Part shown: piece after piece, positions 27,821 through 38,204 of the stretch | Position numbering within the stretch: the stretch's first letter is position 1 | Layout of the letters: every line of letters starts with the position of its first letter | Assembly: GCF_010111755.1 (NCBI RefSeq) | Contig: NC_088959.1 | Coordinates: 186,001-250,000 of the forward strand | Direction: 5' to 3' | Length of the DNA: 64,000 nucleotides | Source of the DNA: Nakaseomyces glabratus | Lineage: Eukaryota > Ascomycota > Saccharomycetes > Saccharomycetales > Saccharomycetaceae | The notes under the pieces: generated by a model | Databases searched by the model: none | Told to the model about the DNA's origin: nothing | What the model saw: the letters and a program-made list of their open reading frames with translations, nothing else | Made by a program: the position numbers and the translations under genes

Positions 27821-29380
27821 ATGAATTATACTCCTATGGATGGACAGATGCAACAGCATCAACACAACCAGCAAGTTGCCACTGTGCTGTGTTGTAACTG
27901 TGGTACTCCTATTGATGGTTCCAGTGGTTTGGTAATGTGTTATGATTGTATTAAATTGACAGTGGACATTACACAAGGGATTCCAAGAGAGGCTAATATT
28001 TCGTTTTGCAGAAACTGTGAAAGATTTTTACAACCTCCGGGACAATGGATCAGAGCTGAGTTGGAATCCAGAGAGCTATTGGCTATTTGTCTGCGTCGTT
28101 TGAAAGGTCTGAATAAAGTTAGATTGGTAGATGCTTCTTTTATCTGGACAGAACCCCATTCTAGACGTATTAGAATCAAGTTGACAGTGCAAGGTGAAGC
28201 CATGGCCAACACCATCATTCAACAGACTTTCGAAGTTGAGTACGTTGTTATTGCTATGCAATGTGCTGACTGTGCCAGATCTTACACCACCAATACATGG
28301 AGAGCCACTGTTCAAATTAGACAAAAAGTGCCTCACAAGAGAACTTTCTTGTACTTAGAACAATTGATCCTGAAACACAATGCCCATGTTGATACCATCA
28401 ACATTCAAGAAGCCAAAGATGGTTTAGATTTCTTCTATGGTCAAAAAAACCATGCCGTTAAGATGCTTGATTTCTTAAATTCCGTCGTTCCAATCAAGTT
28501 CAAGAAATCTGAGGAGCTAATTTCGCAAGATACTCACACTGGTGCCTCGACTTACAAATTTTCATACTCTGTTGAAATTGTGCCGATCTGTAAGGATGAC
28601 CTGGTTGTTCTACCAAAAAAGCTAGCAAAGTCCATGGGTGATATCTCCCAATTTGTTCTTTGTACCAAGGTTTCTAACACTCTACAATTCATGGACCCTA
28701 TGACTTTACAAACTGCTGACTTGTCCCCACAAGTTTACTGGAGAACTCCATTTAACGCTTTAGCAGATGTTTCCCAACTAGTTGAGTTTATAGTCCTAGA
28801 TGTCGAACCAACCGGAATGAGCAAGGGTAACCGTGTCTTGGCTGATATTACTGTGGCCAGATCATCTGATTTAGGTATGAACGATCAAGTATATTATGTT
28901 AGAACACACCTGGGTGCCATTTGTCATGCAGGTGACAGTGTTATGGGTTACTTTGTTGGAAACTCGAATTACAACTCTGATCTATTTGACGGTCTAAATA
29001 TCGATCACGTTCCTGATGTTGTCTTGGTTAAGAAGCTATACCAAAGAAAGACCAAGAAGAGCAGAAACTGGAAGCTTAAGAGAATGGCCAAGGAGCACAA
29101 GGATATTGATGCTTCTCAAGACTACAATAACAGATCTCAAAGACAAGAAATGGAGCGTGCCGAAAGAGACTATGAGTTATTCTTGCAAGAATTGGAAGAA
29201 GATTCTGAGTTGAGACAAACTATTAACTTGTATAAGAACCAGAACGCTGCTGTACCACAAGAAGCTCACGAGGAAGAGGAAGATGAGGATGCCCCACAAA
29301 TCGATATTGATGAATTATTAGACGAGTTGGATGAAATGACATTAGATGAGCCAGAGGAGCAAGGAGAGGTTGCTATGTGA
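27821..29380 (+). CDS. NMD3: 60S ribosomal subunit export adaptor Nmd3
   Basis: 519 residues (S. cerevisiae 518). The N-terminal zinc-binding region has CxxC pairs: CCNCG (about 25-29), MCYDC (about 40-44), FCRNC (about 63-67) and QCADC (about 147-151). The conserved Nmd3 core follows, then a basic stretch (KKLYQRKTKKSRNWKLKRM, about 405-423) that acts as nuclear localisation signal, and an acidic C terminus with the leucine-rich nuclear export signal region (IDIDELLDELDEMTL). It bridges the 60S subunit to Crm1 for nuclear export and is released in the cytoplasm by Lsg1. Order matches YHR170W. Confidence 0.98.
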   Translation: MNYTPMDGQMQQHQHNQQVATVLCCNCGTPIDGSSGLVMCYDCIKLTVDITQGIPREANISFCRNCERFLQPPGQWIRAELESRELLAICLRRLKGLNKVRLVDASFIWTEPHSRRIRIKLTVQGEAMANTIIQQTFEVEYVVIAMQCADCARSYTTNTWRATVQIRQKVPHKRTFLYLEQLILKHNAHVDTINIQEAKDGLDFFYGQKNHAVKMLDFLNSVVPIKFKKSEELISQDTHTGASTYKFSYSVEIVPICKDDLVVLPKKLAKSMGDISQFVLCTKVSNTLQFMDPMTLQTADLSPQVYWRTPFNALADVSQLVEFIVLDVEPTGMSKGNRVLADITVARSSDLGMNDQVYYVRTHLGAICHAGDSVMGYFVGNSNYNSDLFDGLNIDHVPDVVLVKKLYQRKTKKSRNWKLKRMAKEHKDIDASQDYNNRSQRQEMERAERDYELFLQELEEDSELRQTINLYKNQNAAVPQEAHEEEEDEDAPQIDIDELLDELDEMTLDEPEEQGEVAM

Positions 29381-29785
29381 ATGTGCCTCACAGAATCAAT
29401 ATCACATAATATAATTTTTAGATCTGAAGGACTGCATTACGGCTCAAATTTCGCACAATAGAAAGAAATTCAGAGAGAGTAAAACAACATATTCGTTAAC
29501 ATCTGTGTATATTATTTAAGAGAGCATCATTAATAAAAACTATAATACATTTTGCTAGTTAAAACTTCAAAAGACCTCTATTAAAAATTAAATATGATAT
29601 TTTGATTTCAAGTGTTCCTACGATTTCGGCCTTCAGTTTTTTCACAAAATGTAGAGGGCATCGCACTCGAATGCAAAACCCTTAAAAATAAGCCCAAGTG
29701 AGTAACTTCTAGTAATAGTTAAGTATGGTGTAAAACCCATGAAATGCAAAATTGTACTGAAAATACTGAATAACTACGAGTTAGA
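29381..29785. other. Intergenic region NMD3 / ATG7
   Basis: 405 bp, AT-rich. Combined NMD3 3' flank and ATG7 promoter, with no gene or confident motif seen. Confidence 0.5.
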
Positions 29786-31657
29786 ATGACACAGAAGTTA
29801 CTCTATGTTTCTCCAGTGGAGTCCTTTGTTGATACATCCTTTTTTCAGGAGCTTTCACGACTAAAACTTGATATACATGGCTTGAGCACAAGTCAAATTA
29901 CTATACACTCATATTTGGATCTTAAAAATATACCATCAGTAAGTTCTGCATGTCATCTATTCCTTGATCAGCAGAGTTTTAATAGTGAAGATATTTGTGC
30001 ATCTTCGGAGCGTGTGAGATTGGAAGGAAAGCTCTATAATTGCAATTCACTTGAAGAATTTAAAAGTTTGGACAAGCAGCAATATTTAGCTGAACAAGGT
30101 CAGAAGATTTACACAAAGGCACTTGAAGATATAAATTCTGCTATCGGATTTTCCATAATTAGTTTTGCGGACCTGAAGAAATATGTCTTTTATTACTGGG
30201 TTTGTACACCTTTATTTCAGCATGAAAACCAGCAAATAAGTATATTGGATGGTCCTGAAGATATTGACGCAAGCTTTAATGATAAGGCAAAGGTATGGTT
30301 TACAAATCATTATAGTAACTGGGTGGCTATCGTGTTAGAAAATGGCGATATTAATGAGTATACCAAGGGTTTGAATACTTCATCTATTAGAGGGTTATTA
30401 ATAAGAGATACAAGTAACAAACAAGACATGCCATCTGCATTTTTAAGGAATTTTATTACGATATTTAGTTTAGATTACCCTGAGGCTAAGGAACTCGATG
30501 TCTTTCTTATGAGAAGCAGCACTATCAAATCCATTAAATTAAGAATACGACTTTCAGAAACGGAACATACGAAGCTGAAATTTAGCGGCTGGGAAAGAAA
30601 TAGTTTATCAAAGTTAATGCCTAGAGCTGTTGATCTGAGTGCATTGATAGATCCACTTAAAGTAGCTGAACAATCTGTTGATCTGAACCTGAAGTTGATG
30701 AAATGGAGAATAGCACCAGAACTTGACCTTGATTGCATTAGAAACAACAAAGTTTTAATCCTTGGATCAGGTACACTTGGTTGCTATACAGCACGATCTT
30801 TGATGGCATGGGGTTGCAGGAATATTACTTTAGTAGATAATGGTAGAGTATCGTATTCTAATCCTGTTCGGCAGCCACTTTTTGAATTTAGCGATGTTGG
30901 GAAAGAAAAAGCAGTAGCTGCAGCCGCTTCACTAAAAAGAGTCTTTCCACTTATTAATGCTAAAGGTGTTCAACTAGATATTCCTATGATTGGTCATCCA
31001 GTGAAAGACGAAAATAATGAGAGGAAACATTTTGACGCCCTAGTAGATTTGATAAAGTCACATGATACAATGTTTCTCTTGCTGGATTCAAGGGAAACGA
31101 GGTGGCTGCCAACGCTGTTAGGCAAATTCTATGATAAAATTGTTATGAATGCAGCTTTAGGTTTTGATAGTTACCTGATTATGAAACATGGGAATATTGA
31201 CGATAATTTTGGCTGTTATTTCTGTAATGATGTCGTGGTCCCTACGGATAGTTTAACAGGTAGAACATTGGACCAAATGTGTACTGTTACGAGGCCAGGT
31301 GTTGCAATGTTAGCCGCCTCTCAGGCTGTAGAATTATTTGTTTCTAACTTGCAATCCCGTGGACAAGAGAATGTCTTGGGGGAGTGTCCTCACCAGATAA
31401 GAGGTTTTGTAAACAATTTTACCACACTCAAGTTGCAATCCCCAGCATACGATAATTGTTCAGCATGCTCTAGACATATTTTAAATGAATATAATAAACG
31501 AGGTTGGGATTTTGTGAAACAGGCATTAAATGATAATAATTATATAGAGGAGCTCAGTGGCTTGAGGAGAATCAAAGAAGAAGTTGAAAATATGGAGTTA
31601 GAAGGAGGAGAAATAAAAATTATTGACAGTGAGGATGATGGATTTGAAATCATATAA
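29786..31657 (+). CDS. ATG7: E1-like autophagy enzyme Atg7
   Basis: 623 residues (S. cerevisiae 630). The N-terminal Atg7-specific domain (about 1-290) is followed by the E1-type adenylation domain with the nucleotide loop LILGSGTLGCYTARSL (about 325-340). The catalytic cysteine is in DQMCTVTRPGVAM (about residue 497). Zinc-binding cysteine pairs CYFC (about 475) and CSAC (about 565) are present. A C-terminal tail ends in an acidic stretch. It activates Atg8 and Atg12 for transfer to Atg3 and Atg10 in the cytosol. All key residues are present. Order matches YHR171W. Confidence 0.98.
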   Translation: MTQKLLYVSPVESFVDTSFFQELSRLKLDIHGLSTSQITIHSYLDLKNIPSVSSACHLFLDQQSFNSEDICASSERVRLEGKLYNCNSLEEFKSLDKQQYLAEQGQKIYTKALEDINSAIGFSIISFADLKKYVFYYWVCTPLFQHENQQISILDGPEDIDASFNDKAKVWFTNHYSNWVAIVLENGDINEYTKGLNTSSIRGLLIRDTSNKQDMPSAFLRNFITIFSLDYPEAKELDVFLMRSSTIKSIKLRIRLSETEHTKLKFSGWERNSLSKLMPRAVDLSALIDPLKVAEQSVDLNLKLMKWRIAPELDLDCIRNNKVLILGSGTLGCYTARSLMAWGCRNITLVDNGRVSYSNPVRQPLFEFSDVGKEKAVAAAASLKRVFPLINAKGVQLDIPMIGHPVKDENNERKHFDALVDLIKSHDTMFLLLDSRETRWLPTLLGKFYDKIVMNAALGFDSYLIMKHGNIDDNFGCYFCNDVVVPTDSLTGRTLDQMCTVTRPGVAMLAASQAVELFVSNLQSRGQENVLGECPHQIRGFVNNFTTLKLQSPAYDNCSACSRHILNEYNKRGWDFVKQALNDNNYIEELSGLRRIKEEVENMELEGGEIKIIDSEDDGFEII

Positions 31658-31805
31658 CTTCGATATATAATGCATAATATGGATAACTTGGGAATATGAT
31701 TTCCTGTATTTATTGCACAATGTGGGAAAGTTTTCCACATTGGACTTATTAAAATTCAATACGGTGATGTTTTTCATATACATATATATATGTAAGTTAG
31801 ATTAT

Positions 31806-32588
31806 TTACGACATATCCACGTCATGCTGTTCAGGGTTTTCTTGTGCTTCAGTTTCCTTGAACTCTTTGATTATTTCAGCAGTCTTAGAATCTGAATATA
31901 TTTGGAAACCGTCATCTTTAGTTATACTGCTTAATTGTGCGTTATTTTCATCCAGTTTTTCTTCCATAACTTGCTTTAGAATCTTTAGAACCAACTGTTC
32001 TGCTTCTTTCAAGGTCAAGGATGAGTGCCATTCATTTTGTAACTCAGATTGTGCACCTTCAGAACCAGACCCTATGGCCTTAGCGTTATAACGGTAGAAA
32101 GTTCCGGATGGCTCGGCGTGGAACAACTGGTATCCGTCGTCTTTGTCATAGCCTGCAATCAGTAAAGCCACACCAAATGGTCTGGACATTAGTCTTTCTT
32201 CACCGGAAGCACCTTCACCAAACCTTAGAGCCAAGTCACATACCGACTGTGTCAAGGATTCTATCTTAATATCTTCGTCGTAGTATAGGTTGTGTGTTAC
32301 TGCGCTTACTCTCGCATGCTCTAGCATAGATCTGGCGTCTGCAGTCAAACCACTCATGGCACAACCGACATGTCTGTCTATCTCAACAATCTTCTCGATG
32401 GAGTCCGATTCAAGCAATGGTGAAGTGGCACGCTTCTCAACACCCAGCACCACACCTTCGCTCGTAACAACACCAATGGCAGTGGAACCTAGCTTAATGG
32501 CCTCCAGCGAGTACTCCACTTGGAATAGTCTACCTTCTGGAGAAAACGTACTCACACCACGGTCGTATTCACTTCTAGTCAAAAACAT
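31806..32588 (-). CDS. PUP2: 20S proteasome subunit alpha5 (Pup2)
   Basis: 260 residues, the same as S. cerevisiae Pup2. The N terminus [30 protein letters not shown] carries the alpha-subunit signature (the [24 protein letters not shown] motif). It forms part of the outer ring of the 20S core and has no catalytic role. The C-terminal tail is acidic (PEQHDVDMS). In S. cerevisiae this is YGR253C, so here a YGR-track gene sits between the YHR171W and YHR172W orthologues. It is convergent with ATG7, with about 150 bp between stop codons. Confidence 0.98.
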   Translation of the reverse strand: MFLTRSEYDRGVSTFSPEGRLFQVEYSLEAIKLGSTAIGVVTSEGVVLGVEKRATSPLLESDSIEKIVEIDRHVGCAMSGLTADARSMLEHARVSAVTHNLYYDEDIKIESLTQSVCDLALRFGEGASGEERLMSRPFGVALLIAGYDKDDGYQLFHAEPSGTFYRYNAKAIGSGSEGAQSELQNEWHSSLTLKEAEQLVLKILKQVMEEKLDENNAQLSSITKDDGFQIYSDSKTAEIIKEFKETEAQENPEQHDVDMS

Positions 32589-33382
32589 GTTCTATTATAT
32601 TATATTTTGTCAACCAAATACCAAGGGGGGGGGGTACTTTTTGCCTATAACAAGTGCTCAAAAAGAATGAAATGCTATCTGCTATCCTATTCTCTTCAAT
32701 TGACACTTCACCTGCAATCTTGACAACTAACTAGACCTTAAAAACTCATTTCCCAGCTCTCTATATGATTCAACTATTATAGCTCTGGCTCCCGTTTGCT
32801 CAGAAGTGGTCGCCACCAGCGAAGAATAGCGACGTGTATAGGTATATCGTCAAGTGAACGCTATAGAGTTCATGAAGATGAACCAGCTATTTAACTGTTC
32901 ATATCCTAGTGCAGACTGCCTTTCTTGTAAGTTAAATGTGTGTGTATGTGTGTGTGTCGATAACTTTGAATGTCTTCTATATACCAAGTATGTGTCACTA
33001 CAGTTGATGTTTAGGCTGCTTGCGGTGGCTTTCTGACAGTCCGTCATCCGTCACCAAAACGTAAAATCCTGTGACACCAAAATAATATCTGAGACCGCTG
33101 AGAAAACAGTTAACACACAGATAGTTTGGCTTCTACATCAATACTAGTAGTTACATGCTTGTCAATGTTAAGAAGTGCTAATATGTGGTTCATCATTTAC
33201 GCGACTTTCTATCTCTGTGACTACCCACTACCCATTGTTTAGTAGGCAAAATCACAAAAATCGAATTCTAGCGTTTTGTAAACAAAAGGAAAAATCGATG
33301 AGCATAAATAAATTGTTTGATCCAACAAGCAATTGCATACCACATAAGGAACCAGAAATAAAATAGCACTGATATAGAAGGA
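32589..33382. other. Divergent promoter PUP2 / SPC97
   Basis: 794 bp. It holds a G10 tract (32625-32634) 37 bp from the PUP2 ATG, a short TG repeat (about 32938-32958) and a PAC-like ATCGATGAGC at 33294-33303. A possible proteasome element is listed separately. ORFs of 60-70 codons look like chance. Confidence 0.5.
32808..32817 (-). promoter_or_regulatory. Possible Rpn4 (PACE-like) site upstream of PUP2
   Basis: On the minus strand this reads GGTGGCGACC. The Rpn4 consensus is GGTGGCAAA, and GGTGGCGA-type variants are known. It lies about 220-230 bp upstream of PUP2 in the right orientation. Since Rpn4 controls most proteasome genes, this is plausible but mismatched. Confidence 0.35.
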
Positions 33383-35833
33383 ATGGAGGTGCGTGCAGTA
33401 GAAGATACGGCTGAGCTTGTGCCCAAGCCTAGCGCGTACGGCGACGCGGAGGAGTTCAATGAGCCGATTATGAGACGTATGGTGAACTATGAGCCGTTTT
33501 GCAACAAGGCACCGAAGTTCAGGGCTTACCCGTTGAGCCAATTGGGTACACCCGAGGGGAGGAGAGTGCAAGAGGCGCTGGTTGTGAAGGATTTATTGGA
33601 TACGATGATGGGGCTGGAAGGGAAGTACATACGGTATAACAACAGCTATGATCCGCACGTCGATATGATGCCGGCGTTCAGGATCTCGAAGAACATGGAT
33701 AAGTCATTGAAGCAGTGCTGTATTAAGATACTCAAACTGAGTAAGTCGTATATTTTTATTAACAACTGTATACAGGAATGGTCGCGGCCCTCTTACGGTT
33801 GCATATTGCACAGGCTAACCTATGAGATAAGGAAGTTTTTGAAAGACGGGTATCTCAGGTTCATAGTGGAAAGGTTGGAGAAGGAGTACAGCTCTAATGT
33901 GTCTTTCTCTATTAGAGACATGGAGCATATGATTAATGACTACGAATTGAGCAAGAAGATGGAGATTTTGTACAACCTGTGTCTCCGATTGAATGAGGAG
34001 ATGAACAGGAGGTTAAACATGAATCTGGACCAAGAAGATTTCAACAATTTCAAGAGAGAGCTGGAGGATGTAGGCCAAGCCATTTTGCTGCCGACGGATT
34101 CGAGCCTGTCGTTGACACCCAAGGGTGGTAATATTATTAAAGTTGTGCAGGAGATGATCGCGGAGACGCTAGGTGACCGCAACGGAGTCCAGTTCCTCAA
34201 AGATATATTGAACAAGATTGGTGAGGGTTATTTAAAGATGTTCGATGACTGGTTAATCAATGGAGATATCAACGATCCTCACGAGGAGTTCATGATCCGA
34301 GACATGATGAAAGACGTGAATGTCACTGATACGAATGCTATGATGACTACTGATAGACTATGGGAAACGCGGTACTTGATCAGAAAAGATGGGCTGTTGG
34401 AGAGTTTCCATGAGGAGCTATTGTCGAAGATCCTCGTCACTGGGAAGCTGTTGAACATCGTCAAAGTGACCATGGAACTAACCAGCATACCTGTTGATGG
34501 CAAATATGCGCTGAGGAGGGCCGGTGAGTTTGATTTTGTGCATCTGTTAGAAGGCACGAACCTGGAGCTGTACGTATCGCGCTGGTACTCGCGAGCCAAC
34601 GAGCTGTGTATCAGGTTGTTCTTTGAAGGGTACAACTTTGGCAGATTTCTGCGCGATATATTCTGCAACTATCTCTATGTGAACAATGGGAACAAGTTCA
34701 ACAAGTTTCTGTTGCGCAACCATTTTGATCTGGGGAAAGAGTACAGCGAGTCACGCTCTGTGCTGAGGCGACTAGAGCAGTCCTGGGACGTCGAAGTCGA
34801 CGACCGCAGCCTTGTGCAACGGTTAGTGTCCCTCCGGTACAGCACTGTAAGTTTCCGTGAGTCGCTGTTACAAGTGCAACGGGACGAGATAGCCAGAGAA
34901 GACGTCACAATGCGTGACGAGAGTAGCGATGACAACGATGCGCTGTTAAGGGCCAGCAATTTTGAGAATGTGAAGCGGATACTGTTTGAGGATAGACACC
35001 ATACGGATGAGTACGATGACCACGGACAGCAAGGACACGAGCAAGGGCGGGAGCAAAGGCGGGAGCCAGCGCTGAGCAACATCCACTACCTGGAGTTCGA
35101 CCTGGTGGTGCCGTACCCGCTGAACATCCTTATCAACCACTCGTGCATGATCCAGCTGCGGATACTCCAGCGGTACATGAACATCCTGGCACACACGCAG
35201 CTGTCCGTGGACAAGCGGTTCCTGGATATCACGAAGGACACTGTGTGGCGGTACCGGCACTTCCAGGAACCGATCCGCACCAAGATTGTCAAGCGGTCTA
35301 CTGTGCTGCTGAACAAGATGGGCGACACCCTCCGCGCGGTCCAGACGTACTACACGCACACCGTATCGCGGGAGTTGCACAGCGCCACGAACATCATCAG
35401 CAGCGAAAGCCGCAGCGGCACCATCAGCGGCAGTAGCAGCGGTAGCGACGGGATGGAAGTCACGCGTATCCAGGACGTACTGCAAGACACGCTCACAAAC
35501 ATCATCTCGAACACATGTCTCACGTCGCGCACGATCACTATAATTCTCGATCTTGTTCAGCTCGTTGAGAGCTATATGAAATTTCTCAGAGGGCTGCGCA
35601 GGCGTCTGGTGCAGCTGGATGCGCAGCTGTGCCACAGGGCGCAAGTGGAGTACGACGAGGACCGTGCGCTAGAGTCTGTGCCGCGGCTGGTGCGGTACAC
35701 CGAGGACGTCTTTGTGACGACGCGGTCGCTGGTCTCTGCGCTGACAGAGTCCATGACAGAGTCCATCGGGGGCAGCGGTGGGGTGGGCCCACACGAGCAC
35801 GTACTGGTGACACACCTGCACGGTATATTCTAA
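33383..35833 (+). CDS. SPC97: Gamma-tubulin small complex subunit Spc97
   Basis: 816 residues (S. cerevisiae 823). A GCP2-type gamma-tubulin complex protein: the N-terminal GRIP1 region and C-terminal GRIP2 region are recognisable, with LEFDLVVPYPLNILI near residue 570 at the start of the tubulin-binding half. With Spc98 and Tub4 it forms the gamma-TuSC that nucleates microtubules at the spindle pole body. A Gln/Arg/Glu-rich low-complexity patch (about residues 545-570) and a Ser/Gly patch (about 670-690) are insertions. The base composition shifts strongly to GC in the 3' half. Order matches YHR172W, followed by enolase (YHR174W). Confidence 0.95.
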   Translation: MEVRAVEDTAELVPKPSAYGDAEEFNEPIMRRMVNYEPFCNKAPKFRAYPLSQLGTPEGRRVQEALVVKDLLDTMMGLEGKYIRYNNSYDPHVDMMPAFRISKNMDKSLKQCCIKILKLSKSYIFINNCIQEWSRPSYGCILHRLTYEIRKFLKDGYLRFIVERLEKEYSSNVSFSIRDMEHMINDYELSKKMEILYNLCLRLNEEMNRRLNMNLDQEDFNNFKRELEDVGQAILLPTDSSLSLTPKGGNIIKVVQEMIAETLGDRNGVQFLKDILNKIGEGYLKMFDDWLINGDINDPHEEFMIRDMMKDVNVTDTNAMMTTDRLWETRYLIRKDGLLESFHEELLSKILVTGKLLNIVKVTMELTSIPVDGKYALRRAGEFDFVHLLEGTNLELYVSRWYSRANELCIRLFFEGYNFGRFLRDIFCNYLYVNNGNKFNKFLLRNHFDLGKEYSESRSVLRRLEQSWDVEVDDRSLVQRLVSLRYSTVSFRESLLQVQRDEIAREDVTMRDESSDDNDALLRASNFENVKRILFEDRHHTDEYDDHGQQGHEQGREQRREPALSNIHYLEFDLVVPYPLNILINHSCMIQLRILQRYMNILAHTQLSVDKRFLDITKDTVWRYRHFQEPIRTKIVKRSTVLLNKMGDTLRAVQTYYTHTVSRELHSATNIISSESRSGTISGSSSGSDGMEVTRIQDVLQDTLTNIISNTCLTSRTITIILDLVQLVESYMKFLRGLRRRLVQLDAQLCHRAQVEYDEDRALESVPRLVRYTEDVFVTTRSLVSALTESMTESIGGSGGVGPHEHVLVTHLHGIF

Positions 35834-35923
35834 GTATTGTACCCTTTTTAAGTAGATTTTGATTGTTTTTGAACTTTTCTTTTCTTTTTTGTCTTCTATA
35901 AGTTTCGAAACAAAGCAGAGTGT

Positions 35924-35936
35924 ACACCCATACATC
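35924..35936 (+). promoter_or_regulatory. Rap1 binding site upstream of enolase
   Basis: ACACCCATACATC agrees with the Rap1 consensus ACACCCRYACAYM. It lies about 615 bp before the enolase ATG. CTTCC/GGAAG words (Gcr1 core) follow at about 36263, 36303 and 36336. Rap1 plus Gcr1 is the standard activator pair of yeast glycolytic genes. The distance is large for a glycolytic activating element. Confidence 0.65.
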
Positions 35937-36020
35937 CCGACATCCACTACCTTAATAGTACTGTTCAATTTTCACTACACAGGTTACGCCAGTCGCACAA
36001 GTTGCACTGTACAATCCTGC

Positions 36021-36167
36021 GGGCCCTCTGACAGTGGCATTCCAGTTAGATCGGAAGGGAGAGGAACAATGGGGGGGGGGGAGGACAATGGGATTCCACT
36101 AGCAACTGCGAAAACTGCAAGAGCTAGTGGAATCCCCGCGACCGGTAACTGGAACGCAGAGGGGCCC
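36021..36167. repeat. Nested inverted repeat in the enolase promoter
   Basis: Inner arms are perfect over 14 bp: GGGATTCCACTAGC (36090-36103) and GCTAGTGGAATCCC (36123-36136), with a 19-nt loop. Outer arms: GCATTCCAGTTA (36037-36048) against TAACTGGAACGC (36146-36157), 11 of 12 paired. Outermost: GGGCCCTCTG (36021-36030) against CAGAGGGGCCC (36157-36167). A G11 tract (36071-36081) sits in the left half only. Confidence 0.85.
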
Positions 36168-36410
36168 AATATATGGTGTTAAAGTGTGGCGAGAGTCTCT
36201 CTGCCATAACATGCACCCGTCCACCACACACATAATTCCATCTAACCCAGTTCCCTTTTAGCCCTTCCAGCGATTCCCACATAAAGCACGCGCAACACAA
36301 AGGGAAGGTTGCGACCCAACGTGTGATGTCAGTGTGGAAGCGATGGCCTTATGATGGCCTTTAGGCCCACAAGAAAGAAAAAAAATTGAAATTCGAGGAA
36401 ATTTTTTTGC

Positions 36411-36418
36411 TATATAAG
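36411..36418 (+). promoter_or_regulatory. TATA box of enolase gene
   Basis: TATATAAG, 133-140 bp upstream of the ATG, followed by a pyrimidine-rich stretch (TTTTTCCTTG) typical of strong yeast promoters. Confidence 0.75.
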
Positions 36419-36550
36419 GAGAGCAATTGGGAAATTGAATCACTTGTTTTGATCGTCTGGTTTTTCCTTGTTAGGAGTTGAAGAAAAAGGGTAAGGTAGA
36501 AATATTATATATTTATACTCTCAACAACAAAACACATATTATAAATCATA

Positions 36551-37864
36551 ATGGCTGTCTCTAAGGTTTACGCTAGATCCGTCTACGACTCCCGTGGTAA
36601 CCCAACTGTCGAAGTTGAATTGACCACCGAAAAGGGTGTCTTCAGATCCATTGTCCCATCTGGTGCTTCTACTGGTATCCACGAAGCTTTGGAAATGAGA
36701 GATGGTGACAAGTCCAAGTGGTTGGGTAAGGGTGTCGAAAACGCTGTCAAGAACGTTAACGACGTCATTGCTCCAGCTTTCGTCAAGGCTAACGTTGACA
36801 TCAAGGACCAAAAGGCCGTCGATGACTTGTTGTTGTCTCTAGATGGTACTGCTAACAAGTCCAAGCTAGGTGCTAACGCTATCTTGGGTGTCTCCATGGC
36901 CGCTGCCAGAGCCGCTGCTGCTGAAAAGAACGTCCCATTGTACCAACACTTGGCTGACTTGTCTGACTCCAAGACCTCTCCATTCGTCTTGCCAGTTCCA
37001 TTCTTGAACGTCTTGAACGGTGGTTCCCACGCTGGTGGTGCTTTGGCTTTGCAAGAATTCATGATCGCCCCAACCGGTGCTAAGTCTTTCCGTGAAGCTA
37101 TGAGAATTGGTTCCGAAGTCTACCACAACTTGAAGTCTTTGACCAAGAAGAGATACGGTTCCTCCGCCGGTAACGTCGGTGACGAAGGTGGTGTCGCTCC
37201 AGACATTCAAACCGCTGAAGAAGCTTTGGACTTGATCGTTGACGCTATCAAGGCCGCTGGTCACGAAGGTAAGGTCAAGATCGGTTTGGACTGTGCCTCC
37301 TCCGAATTCTTCAAGGACGGTAAGTACGACTTGGACTTCAAGAACCCTAACTCTGACGCTTCCAAGTGGTTGTCCGGTCCACAATTGGCTGACTTGTACC
37401 ACTCCTTGGTCAAGAAGTACCCAATTGTCTCCATCGAAGATCCATTCGCTGAAGATGACTGGGAAGCTTGGTCCCACTTCTTCAAGACCGCTGGTGTTCA
37501 AATTGTTGCTGATGACTTGACTGTCACCAACCCAAAGAGAATTGCCACCGCTATTGAAAAGAAGGCCGCTGACGCTTTGTTGTTGAAGGTTAACCAAATC
37601 GGTTCTCTATCCGAATCCATCAAGGCTGCTCAAGACTCTTTCGCTGCCGGCTGGGGTGTCATGGTTTCCCACAGATCTGGTGAAACTGAAGACACTTTCA
37701 TTGCTGACTTGGTCGTCGGTTTGAGAACTGGTCAAATCAAGACCGGTGCTCCAGCTAGATCCGAAAGATTGGCTAAGTTGAACCAATTGTTGAGAATTGA
37801 AGAAGAATTGGGTGACAAGGCTGTCTACGCTGGTGACAACTTCCACCACGGTTTCAAGTTGTAA
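36551..37864 (+). CDS. ENO1: Enolase (phosphopyruvate hydratase)
   Basis: 437 residues, as in S. cerevisiae Eno1/Eno2. It converts 2-phosphoglycerate to phosphoenolpyruvate in glycolysis, in the cytosol (and at the vacuole). Catalytic residues in family numbering: Glu211 (in GDEGGVAPD), Lys345 (in [10 protein letters not shown]) and His373 (in [10 protein letters not shown]); metal ligands Asp246, Glu295 and Asp320 are in place. The signature [13 protein letters not shown] is present. Codon use is extremely biased (GCT/GCC, GGT, TTG, AAG, AGA), the mark of a very highly expressed gene. S. cerevisiae has ENO2 (YHR174W) and ENO1 (YGR254W), and this single locus could be either by position. Rap1, Gcr1-type and TATA elements lie upstream. 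Confidence 0.98.
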   Translation: MAVSKVYARSVYDSRGNPTVEVELTTEKGVFRSIVPSGASTGIHEALEMRDGDKSKWLGKGVENAVKNVNDVIAPAFVKANVDIKDQKAVDDLLLSLDGTANKSKLGANAILGVSMAAARAAAAEKNVPLYQHLADLSDSKTSPFVLPVPFLNVLNGGSHAGGALALQEFMIAPTGAKSFREAMRIGSEVYHNLKSLTKKRYGSSAGNVGDEGGVAPDIQTAEEALDLIVDAIKAAGHEGKVKIGLDCASSEFFKDGKYDLDFKNPNSDASKWLSGPQLADLYHSLVKKYPIVSIEDPFAEDDWEAWSHFFKTAGVQIVADDLTVTNPKRIATAIEKKAADALLLKVNQIGSLSESIKAAQDSFAAGWGVMVSHRSGETEDTFIADLVVGLRTGQIKTGAPARSERLAKLNQLLRIEEELGDKAVYAGDNFHHGFKL

Positions 37865-38204
37865 GTGGACTGACAAAAAGATATCACTTAAAGTCTTTTT
37901 CTAAATGAAAATAACGATTATATTTTTCACTTTTAATGCCTTTTTAAGAACTTTTTATACATATACATACAACTTACTTTGATACAGATAAACTATTTTT
38001 TATCACGTTTTTATTCTCGTTGCCTTGTCAAGCCGTATATTGCTTTCTCTGTAGATGAAAGCATCTCGCAATCATATCCTTGAGCCTGCAGGATACATAG
38101 ATAACAACATGTTGAATCATTGAACAACTATGGGGTGCAATTACACTCATCCTGCCGTCTGCATATAGCAAAGCTACAATCAATTGTATAAGTATATATT
38201 GCCA

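Noticed and set aside
34946..35644. 232-codon antisense ORF over SPC97
   Set aside because: It falls in the GC-rich part of SPC97, where stops are rare in all frames. SPC97 itself is clearly conserved.
36583..37876. Several long antisense ORFs over enolase (and likewise over OYE at 48475-49281)
   Set aside because: Strong codon bias removes stop codons on the opposite strand. This is a known artefact of highly expressed yeast genes.
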